In this document: positions 26,698 through 38,600 of the stretch, in pieces
Layout of the letters: each line of letters starts with the position of its first letter
Numbering within the stretch: the stretch's first letter is position 1
Assembly (NCBI RefSeq): GCF_000150275.1
Contig: NW_002060944.1
Coordinates: forward strand, 4,847,080 to 4,911,079
Direction: 5' to 3'
DNA length: 64,000 bases
Source of the DNA: Trichoplax adhaerens
Lineage: Eukaryota > Placozoa > Uniplacotomia > Trichoplacea > Trichoplacidae
The notes under the pieces: model-generated
The model's database searches: none
The model's input: only the letters and a program-made list of their open reading frames with translations
Told to the model about the DNA's origin: nothing
Program-made: the position numbers and the translations under genes

Positions 26698-29600
26698 ATG
26701 CATGGAGAGGTTAAAGAGGTAAGCATAGGACAATTATCGATTCTTACATGGGTAACTTTACGTAGATAGCGAATAGCTAACCATTCAGAAAATTCTGATA
26801 AAACTTTTCTGGGTTCTACTTCTAGCTCCAAGACAACAATATCTGAGCTATTTGCTATTTTACGTATATGGACTTCTTCGGTGCAGCAAAATATTTCAAT
26901 TATCCTGAATCTTGTAAGTACATCTTATGGGATAAACTTCTGCAGCATTAATTAGACATATTAGCTATAATAAAGTAAATGCAACACCCTATTCTTGTCA
27001 GTAATTTTTATATACATTATTAAACAGCTATCATTTATACTCTAAAATATATCAGTAAAAAGATTTCAGGAAACTGCGTTCTTAAAGAGATGCATTCATA
27101 ATCGTACATTATAATCTACAGATCTAAAACTAGGTTACTCGAAAGACCTGATCTAAGACCAATATTAATTCATATTTAGCACGAATGCAAATACAGTCTT
27201 AATGATTATGATAGCGTGTTATTATAGCTACATGTATATGTAATTTCTTAACTAATTTACTATATAATTGAAAACATAAAGATTTTCCAACGTGGCGCAA
27301 ATATTAACGATCGAGACGGACTAACTGATTTAACTTTATTACATTACGCCTGTAAAGCCGGAGCAAGTATACTTAACATTAGATCTATACTTACAGCTAC
27401 CTAGCTGCAGTACTTGATTGCCATTATTACAATTATTAAGCAATCTGCATATCTAACCTATGAATGAAATATTCTATTTGAACTAGATCATATTGGGGAC
27501 GAAAATATTGCGTCAAAGATCATAACTGATCTTATAACTAAGGTAAAATAAGAGTCTTTGTAAATGACTACCTCTAGATTGACTCCGTGATGGACAAGAG
27601 CAGTCTTATACGCTATGGCTAAACATGGCTATCACTCTTGTACCCAAAATTTCAGGATAAACGTGCTAATCACCAAATATTTTATTTTATAATCATACCG
27701 ATAATATCAATAGGGAGCAGATGTTACAGCTCGAAGCCGATGGACCGATATGACACCGTTACATTATGCATCATTCTTTAATTGCTCAAACGTAATCAAT
27801 GTATTAGCGAAGACGCTAACTTCTTCAGGTTAGCTTAATTATATTCAATCTGGCCAATTACGGCATTACTACCTAATATTCTCGATATACATTACCCTGT
27901 AACTAATTTTACTCGCTCCGGCATGAAATATCCTGTTGCTAAATGCAATTTTTACGTAACTTTGATGATTTATGTCTATTACTAATATTTCTATAGAAAT
28001 AAATGCTAAATGCTCGAGCTTTGACGATGGTACCTCTCTTCATATTGCCGCTAACAATTTATGCAGGGGTGCAGTGATAGCCCTGGTAAAATATCTATCC
28101 TTTCATGGCTAAATTTCATTTACTGAATTTAATAACGAAATATATGCTCAAAAACAGATAAAATAATATATCTCATCCAATTATTCTAATAAATGTAGAC
28201 ATTGCCCTTACCCTTTTCTATCTTACGTTTATAACACAGTTAGGTCATGGTGCTAATCCTAACATAACCAATAATTTAAATCGTTCAGCATTGGAAGTTG
28301 TACCTGATGGTAAGAGAAAGCTCAGAATAACTTTTTATAAACTGAGCGGAAAATAACACTTGCTCTATTTATTTTTATGGATGCCAACTAGTGGTCGCAT
28401 TAGGTTCACAGGCTGAAGCTGTCATTATCGCTAAAGACATTCAAGAAATGCTGCAATGTGGAAATGATATTGCGAAAATGGTAATAATAACAAGTGTTAA
28501 GGGATCTAGGATGATAAAGCCGTTAAAGCTACATCATAATAGACGACCTTAGCTCATTTACTTACAGATTTATTAGATGATCTAACGGTATATTTCGATT
28601 TGTCTTGTTCTCGCTTAATATTAAGGCTAATTGATCTCTCTTTATTTTTCTAACAAAATAGAAGACGATCCGGGATAGAATCCGATCACAAGAACGTGAG
28701 CAGCAAAAAATTAATAAAGTATTTTCTCCATTGACAACTCAGGTCAAGTTAATGATATGTAGATAAAAAAGTTATTGGAGCACTACTAGATACTTAATTG
28801 TTTTTCAAGTCATAAATAGGACTAAACCAAGATGCTATATAAAAATGAAACTATCGACTAATGACTATACCACTGAACGAGCAATATAAGACTTATATAA
28901 TTCTAATCTTTAATATTCTGTAAACAGGTGTTGAAAACGGATATGAATAAGGAAGTTAAGAAGAATGAATATCAAGAGAAGGTTGTAATACTTTTTATAT
29001 TCATTAAGGCAGTCAACCTATTTATAAATCCATTTGAGTATTAAGCGTTAATTTGTTCCATAAAATTTTTCATAAAAGTTCTCATTATGCTACTGATCTG
29101 GACATTGAATAATAATTCCTCAGATTTTGCCCAACTCGAATAATAGCCGAGATCAGACAGAAAAATTAAATGGAATTAATCACATTATATCGCCTAATCA
29201 CGTTAAGGTAAGAATTCAATCGAATTTAAGAAAATTTAAGGCTAGAAAGCCACTGTGTTACTTGTAATAAACTATAATCGGTTATAATTGTGATAAATTC
29301 ACTATTTACATTTGAAAAATCTGGTAAGTATGCTTGTTCTTAACGTTGATAGTTGAATAAGTAAACTATCCTATTTTCTTTATTTACATTTCTATTTATT
29401 CATTTATTTTATATCTTTCGCTAATGTAGAAAAATGAGAACAAAAGTGATACAGCTAATTTACCATCCATAGCTAATAATGTTACAAAACTTTTCCACAT
29501 TGATGTGAAAAGTATGATACTTTTAGATAGCTCTTCTATTACTGTCTACTTCGTATTATTGAAAACATAAATAATAAGACAGTATAGCTTCTAAATTGAT

Positions 29601-32600
29601 ATGGAAAGGTAGACAACAGAAACTAAATCTTAGAGAAGAAATGATCATTTATGTTTTCATTTAAACTACACTTACGTATGTTTTTACTGAATTGAAATTC
29701 AATAAAAATTTTTAAACTATCACAAAAAGTAAAAATAATGTAGTACTACTCTGCATCTGCTTTATATTACATAATACAGTATTTCGATAGCATTCATCAC
29801 CTAGAGACATTAAAAAAAGTAAATTGAGAAAAGATGTTAAGAAAAATGATTCATTAGAGCAGGACGAGGTTGATATAATACTTAACAATTCTAATCATAC
29901 TAAAATTGAATATAGATGCTTAAAGATAGGAAATCATTAAATGGTATATTGTTGTGTTATACAGGTTACAATTATACAATTGCTTAGATAATTTATTATA
30001 AATTTATGATCATATATAGTACCTTTTAATATAATAAATATTTATGACTATGTCTTAATTATAGTTATCCATGTATGCGATATTTTTATAATTTATGCAC
30101 TGTCCAGAAATTTATATCTTATTATTGTTTAAATATAATACTCAATTTTGCTCTTTAGACAACCAAGGACGGTAAAAAAAGTAAATCTAGGGACAGCAAC
30201 AAGAAAATTAATTCATTAGATGAAGATGAGGTAGGAATAAATTACTCGCTTATTCTCACATTAATTTGATTTATTAGTGCTTGTATGCAAATAGAAAAGG
30301 ACAAAAAATTTTTGAATTCTATTTCGTATTTAATTTAATTTCCTATCTTAGGTATCGCATAAGGATGGTAAAAAGAATAAGTCTAAAGATAGCGTTAAGA
30401 AAATCGATTTATTAGATCAAGATGAGGTCAATACCAAAATTACATATAAAAGCTTGAATTAAATATCGCTACAGAACATGTATTTGATAGCCTAATTAAT
30501 TTCTTCTCTTCAGATATTCCCTAAAGATATTAAGAAAAATAAATCTAAAGATATTACTAGGAAAATCGATTCATTAGATCAAGAGGGGGTTCGTGTAAAA
30601 GCTAACTTTCACGTCTAAATTGCTTTAGAAGTACCATAATAAATTATTGGTACGGTAAACGATGAAAAGCATTGAAATAATTTAATATCTTTCTCAATAG
30701 GCTTCACCCAGAGAGAGTAAAAAAAACAAATCTAGAGACGGCAGTAAGAAAGGCGATTCATTAAATCAAGACGATGTAAGTAGATTTAGGTTGGCATTTT
30801 CACATTTAATTTAATTTCTAGTCATCTCAGTTGAGCTACATTGGTTATAAATAGTTTCACTTTCAGGTGAATGATAGAAAATACTTCCAAGAACTATTTC
30901 CTATTAATCATTTAATATTTAATTTCCATTCTTCAGGTATCGCCCAAGGGTAGCAGAACAAAGTCTAGAGATACTGTCGAAAAAATGGATTCATCAGAGC
31001 AAAATGGGGTATGCTGAGTTTATTCGCTTCATACACGTTTAATCAATTGGATGCCGTAGCTGGAGTGTTCTAATCAATTTTGAACATGATGACAGAAATT
31101 GCCTCAATCTCCTTTTCATAATTTTGTAGATATCGTCCAAGTTGCCTCCTAACGGTAGTAATAAGAAAATTAGTGATACAGTTGACAGAATTTATTCTTT
31201 TCATAATCAAGATGAGGTACAAATGAATTATCTAATTTTTCCTCATGGTTTTTTCATACCTATTCTACTAATTATATACGTGCTAGCTTGTGATGAAAGA
31301 TCTAGCCACAAAGTAACTGCTTTCATTATCAATCTATTGCTGCAGGAAACTCATAGGGATAGAACTACTGATTTTAGCAAAGGAATTAAGTCTTTAACTC
31401 AAAACGATGTAAGACGTTTAGATTTGCATTCCAAGACTAAATCATAAGATAAAATTTTCATAGAGTAAGAAAAAAGAGATCTATAGTAATAAATTTCCTA
31501 TCCATATCGATTAGATCAATGTAATGCAATCATTCAGAATCCTATAGAATTCAATATTACGATTAATATGTTAATATCCATTACAGATATCGAGTGAAAT
31601 ACTCCAGAAAGAAAGCAAATCAATCAGAACGATCGAAAAAATGCACGAAATGAATTCACTTGATGATGACGTAAGAAAATGTCTATTCTCGATCACTTTA
31701 TTACTTATTGATGCTTCAATAAAAGAATTAAAGTAGAGTAAAATTTCAATACAACGAATGGGAACATTGAATCTATTTGATGATCTTTTCCTATAGATTT
31801 TAACTGATCTATCTCTTAGTGAAAGCAGTAAGAATAAATCTAACGAAACCGTGAGTTGAATTCAAGCCTTAACCTAAGATCGTATTCAAACATATTTTAC
31901 TCTCACTAAACTTGATTCAAATGGATTACATCTTGGACTTTGATATTATACAAATGATTTTCGATGCTGATAATCCTTACTTGAAAGAATTACATGGTAG
32001 TTTTTACGTAAAAGATGCGCTATATGGTCGCAAACTTGGGCTCTAACGAGCTTAAATACTGAACTTTGATAGCTTAATAATGCTGTCATCTAGTTTTGGC
32101 ATAAAGGAGCTCAAATCTTAGCTTGAAAATGCATAAACATACTTTAGCTACCATTATTCCTGGCTTTTGTGAGCTTAAATTCTAACCTTTGAGAGCTAAA
32201 AAATACTACCCAGAAACTTTGGTTCGAAGAAGTTCAAATCTTAACTTTTGGAATGTAGAACTACTTTTAGTGGTGATCAAGCCTGATTTTAATGAGCTAA
32301 ACTAAAAATAAATCAAATCTTAGACTTTGAAAGTGTAGAAAAATGTTTAGCTGTCATTAAACCAGAATTCCAGGAGTTAAAACTCTAAGGCCGTAACATT
32401 ATAAGAAACTTTTTCGGCATCGTTCAACTTGGCTTGGCGAAGCTTATTTATTAGACTTTAATACAGTAAAACTGCTTTTAGCTCGTCATTAAAACTTACA
32501 TTAAGAGAGTTTAGGCTATAAATTTTGATACCATATCTTATTGCTTTACCATTGCCACACTTTGTCTAAAAATACTCAAATCTTAGGCTTCAATAGTTGA

Positions 32601-35600
32601 AAAATACTTTCCACTGTTCCCAAAATTGGCTTAAAGAACTTCGATCTTTCGATTTTGCATAAACATTTTCTACCGTAAAATTTAGCTCGGAAGTATTTAA
32701 ATCTTATATTTGAATGGTAGAAAAATACTCTTTACTATCACCAAATTGGCTTGAAGGACTTTAGTCATTCGATTTCGTATAAATATTTTACTGTCTTAAA
32801 TCTAATTTAGACGCATCAATTCGTAGGCTTTAAGGACTTCAATCTTTCGATATCGTGTAAATATTTTACGACAGCAAAATATAGCTCGAAAGTATTCAAA
32901 TCTTTGGCTTCAATAGCTGAAAAATACAATTACCGTCGCCAAAATTGGCTTGAAGAACTTCAATCTTTCGATATTTCATAAATTATTACTTTCGCAAAAT
33001 CTAGCTCGAAAGTATTCAAACCTTAACCTTCAATATTAAAGAAATACTCTTTTCTATCGCAAAATTTGCCTGAAAGAGCTTCAATCTTTCGATTTTTCTT
33101 AAGCATTTAACTGTTGTATAATCTAATCTGGAAGTACGCAAACTTTAGACTGCAATGATAGATAGATGCACCACATATCTTGCTACCATTCAATTTGGCC
33201 TGAAAATGTTCAAATCTTAAATCTTGAGCGCAGAGAAATATATCTTTATGCTTATAAAATTTGGCTTGTAAACCAGTTTTTTTAATTTATAATACCATAC
33301 CGTAAATATTAATAGTAATGGAATATTCTTTTATATTAGTTTAATATACTTCCTAACTATGATTTCATGACAGGTCCAGTCGTCATCTGAATATAAGGTT
33401 ACTAAAAGAGAAAAATCAAAGCAGTCATTGAGGAGATTGAATTCACTAGATCAAAGTGATGTAAGAATACCCTAAATTGTAATGCTTAATCATACATAGC
33501 CTATTTATAATATACCTTTAATGGCATAAATATGAATTGCGTCACCATGATAGAACTGAATTAGTCATAGATATGCGATTTTAATTTATATTTGTATAGA
33601 GAAAGAAGTCGGTTGTCGATAAAATTAGATCCATGTCATTCGTTAAGGTCAGGAAAGGAATTTATTTTCTACTAAAATTTAAATTTCTTGATATAACTAG
33701 CCCAATAGAGTCCTTACGGCTAAAACTACACAACCTTTATTCAATTACTGAATACTGTGATTCGAAATTCAATAGAATTTTGATAGTAGCCAGGATGACT
33801 CTCCATCTGATTCGGGAATAGAACGTAAAGTTAAAGTAGGTCTTCTATTCTTAGCTATTAACTTCATTAATTTCTTAATTTAAGATATTATAAACAAAAA
33901 TTGGAATAGTATTTATAGGCTGATTTCTTCATATCAGTTCTTAGTTTAGAAAATCGCTAAATAGGATATCAAAAGTCTATCTCTAAATAAATTCGATCAA
34001 ATGCTGTCCCATTCCTTCGGTAGAATCTCTTAATTTATAATAATGGCTAGATCTATTTCAATTTCTTTCCTCAAATAATTGAATCCAATCCAGTTTCAAG
34101 TAAATTCTTTAAAGCCACCCCAGTTTACAATAACCTGCAGATAAAGTATTTTAATAATGATACCTTGAATGATCGAATTTAATTAAACTGCAACTAATTT
34201 TATCACACAGCTCCTAGTTTAAAAATTGTTGATAGGAAATTTTAATGCTTATTACCTTCGATATTGCTCTTAAGTAACAAAATCTAAAATTTAATATTTA
34301 TAATGTTGCTTCTCGAATGGTTGGATTTAATTAATCCTAAGCGAAATTTTTACTACTGCTTTTCTACTATCATATTGATAAGTAGAAAATATTAAATGTC
34401 GATTAATTAAATAACGAAATTACTTTAACATTACTTTGAACCATTTCGTAGACTGTAATTACAAGTTAATATTATTAATTAATAACGACAGTACACCGAA
34501 ATGTATGAGACATTTATGATGAAATGTTCGCCATATTATATCAAAAATGTGGCATGGCTTCAATATCACCTCGATAGATCGCTTAATATATGAATTTCTG
34601 ATAACTTCAGATTTTATATTTCTAAACATTTAATAGAATACTGAATTTTTACTATCTTGAACCATGATAGAAACGTGAAAGTAGTAGAGCTCACGCCAGT
34701 AAAGAAGAAGATACGGAATCAAGTCATAATGTAATTCGGATATATAGGACATAAATTAATAGCATATTGCATGATATACGTATATCTGCATGAGTATACG
34801 ACTAAGTAACTGCTATTAAAAGTTTTAAAACTATCAAAGTCTAGTAATATATATTAGATTCTGATGAGTTACTGTATGCTAGAGTTAGCTAGTGTACCCT
34901 TAAGAATATTAACTAGACACTTATCTTTCAGAAACGCGATAGTAACAAAACCCGTACTAGCAAAGAAGAAGACAGCATATCCAGTAATAAGGTTGATAAG
35001 ATATGTACTGAGTAGTAAAGCAATTGCTATACTATATATTCAGTATGCACTGCTAGGCAATAAATTGAACAGTATTTATAAGCCGTCAAACTTAGTAAAA
35101 TAAAACATCTATTATGCATACCTACTTCAGAAACATGAAAGTAGTAAACCTCATACTAGCGGAGGAGACGACAGTCTATCCAGCAATAAGGTGGAAAGGG
35201 TATCTTCTAAACAATTTATCAATTTCTATGCTATAAATTAAATATATAACGCTAGATAATAGGTTGAACAACATGTATAAGTCACCAATCTTAGTAACAT
35301 AAGACATGTGTTAAACGCTCTCTACTGCAGAAACATGAAGGTAGCAAAACTCAAGTTAGTAAAGCAGAAGATAATACATCTAGTAGCAAGGTAATTATTT
35401 TTGTATGATAAATAGTAAATTACAGTATTATACATTGGATAAATGTTGTTGAATAACAAACTAAGGAGTTTTAAAAATTATCCAGTTTAATCAAAGAGAT
35501 GCAAGTATGTAAATATTAAAAATTATGGATGAAAAATGTATCTATTACAGAAACATGAAAGTAGTAAAACTCATATCAGTAATGGGGAAGACATCATATC

Positions 35601-38600
35601 CAGCAGTAAGGTAGGAAAGCATAACCTAAATAATACATTATTACACACCGAGTATATATGGAGTGCCTTCCTTTTTAATAATGTACTGAAATCGTCTAGA
35701 GAACCTTTTATTTAAACCTTCCTTTTAATAATGTACCGAAATCGTCTAGTAAAAATTAGTATATATCGTTAGAAAATGTTAATATGCAAATTAAATGAAC
35801 ATATCACAGAAACATGAAAGTAGCAAAACCCACACCAGCAAAGGGGAAGATAACGCAACCAGCAATAAGGTAGAAAAACACGTTCCAAATAACAAATTAT
35901 TATTCACTCAGTATACGTGTATAATGAGTGTGTTTCTTCAAATAACATACCAAAGTCACTAAACATTAACATAAATCATATTAGAAATATCAATATAAAA
36001 ATTAAACGTACATATTACAGAAGCAAGAAAGTAGCAAAACCCATGCTGGCAAAGGTGAAGATAACACATCCAATAATAAGGTAGGAAAGCACATTCTAAA
36101 TAGCAAATTATTGTGCACTTAGAATATATTAAGCGTATTCCTTTTAATGAAGTGCTGAGGCCATTAGTATAAATCACATTAAAGATGCTAACATATAAAT
36201 TAAATGCACATACATCACAGAAGCGTGAAAGTAGCAAAGGTCTTACTAGTAAAATCGACGACAATCTATCCAGCAGTAAGGTATTTACAATGTCATAATC
36301 CTATGACATAACGCTTTTGCAAATATGAATGACATAAAATGATGCATACAATAAATTCTTTACCTCATTGTTATACATTAAAAAAATAGCTTTACATAAA
36401 ACATACAATAATTAATGCAAAAATATGAAATAAATTTCATGTTTTCCTTTTATACAAACTAATACTCAAAGGTAAATTTATCTTTACTCATTTTAATTGC
36501 AGAGGAGTTCTAAGGATAAGATTGATCGGAATCGTAAATCAAGATCAAGTGGTGATCGTAGATCGTCAGATAAAAAGGTTTACAATTAATTAAAATAGAT
36601 TAATACGTCAGTTTTATATCTAGATCTTGGAAAATTTAAAAAACCGCAGCAGTTAAATGAATTTAACGATTCTTAATTATTCCTGGTATTTGCAAATTCG
36701 GTGTTCTATTTGAGCTCGCAAACGTATTAGCATTTAAATATAAATTTGTAGGATATAAAAACAAGAAATTAATTTACCAATATACGTATAATATGCTTTT
36801 TGGCTGGATACTAGTCAAGTTTATTAATTTAAATTTATGATACTATTAATAATACTTGCGTACTTGTACGTCCTAAATGTTATTGCACCATTCTTGATAT
36901 CAAAAATCTACAGCATATCTAGAATTTCTATGTTATGTATATACACTTTTAGTCATTAAAGGAAACTATTTTGAGCTTCGATTTCAAGCCTGGAGATACT
37001 GTTCGTAGTGGTAGCAAAGTGAGCTTAATTTTCAAATTTTCCAAAATATCTTCATATGAAGAGCTACTGCGTTAAAATCTTTAAGCTATGAATTTTTTAC
37101 ACTATATTTCACACCACTTTTGGCTAAAATGATGCTAATATCAACTAAGGTCGGCAAGTTATGCTATTTTGGGAGGACAGAATTTGCCGATGGAATATGG
37201 GCTGGTATAAAATTAGATGAACCTATCGGTAAAAACGATGGTACAGTAGATGGAGTAACTTACTTTAGTTGCAAACCTAAGCATGGTAAGATGTGAATGA
37301 ATATGTAAATATATTCTAAGATCAACAAGGCACTCGTCAATTTGTTGTAATTTAGGTATTTTGGTAAATGCGTCCAGAGTACAGAAAGTAACGGACCATA
37401 CAACTAGTGGTAGCAATCAGTTTTCCGATCTTATACCTAACCCTTCGGAGATAAAGAATATTTTCGAAAGTGCAAGTGATTCTTCGCAATCACAATCCAA
37501 TCCTGACGAAATTAGCGTATTAGACCTTTTACAACTGAAATATGAATCATCAAAAATTAGGGTAATGCGACTTTACAATCCACTCATTTACTGTAGAATA
37601 GAATAAGTTCTAGAAATATGAGATAAGACATTCAAAATAAGATTGTATAATTAGGATATAGACTGTCATAAGCATTTCTATTCTGCCATTTTAGATAGGA
37701 GACCGAGTCATTGCGTCCGATGATAAACCAGGAGTAGTTCGTTTTGTAGGAAAAACTAAATTTGCTAGTGGGTGAGTAAATTCTCAATATTGCGATTGCT
37801 GGTCAATCATTAGATAATTAAATCTTATTGATCTTCTTAACTGATTTACTTCATGAATATTTATTAAAATACTGATATTGGAAATTGAAATTAAATTGAA
37901 TAGTACCTGGATTGGGATTGAACTTGATGAAGAGCTAGGTAAGAACGATGGTTCGACGGCTGGCGTTCGCTACTTTACTTGTAAGCCCCGCCATGGCGTC
38001 TTTCTTCCACCATCTAAAGTTATGAAGTATGTCGATAGCATCATTATTCCTACTGCTTTCATTTTGGGTATTTTTACTAAATATGAATAATTTAGAGGAT
38101 ATCTAGATTAGCATGTATTAACTTATTAATCGGTGTATCTATAATTTAGGGATTTAAATTACTACTACGCAGCGAAATTACAGAAAGAATCTGACTTACA
38201 AGCTGCTCAAGCTGAAAAAGCCCGATTAATTAAAAATGCTAACTTGCCAGATGAGAATAAAAATAGGTATACCTACCTTTATCTCATTTTTCACCCGTAT
38301 ATCAATCAGTGCATTTGATTTCATGACTACGAAATTGTTGACTAAAAGACTGAACTTTGATACTATGTAATTATGTTAAAACATAGCAGTATTTGACAAA
38401 ACGACAACCTTTTGATTTTACCTTACTCATTTTGTACTTACTTTAAAACGAAACTGTACATATTACGTGAAAAGTATACAATATACTGTAATTTTAAATC
38501 AAGCATTCATTAGAAATTTTTACGCTCGAGGTTATTGGAATCGAATTTAGATGGCATGTAAAACTGATTTCAGGACATTTCAATTCTTGCAAGCTGTTCC

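Noticed and set aside
34864-35103. 79-codon plus-strand open frame
   Set aside because: It overlaps a 60-bp array-B exon in another frame and is a by-product of it.
35959-36264. 101-codon minus-strand open frame
   Set aside because: It is antisense to two array-B exons and their introns; its internal repetition only mirrors the exon array.
34671-36280. Regularly spaced 60-bp repeats considered as a CRISPR-like array
   Set aside because: The repeats are coding exons with splice borders, the spacers are related introns of about 140-200 bp, and the host is a eukaryote.
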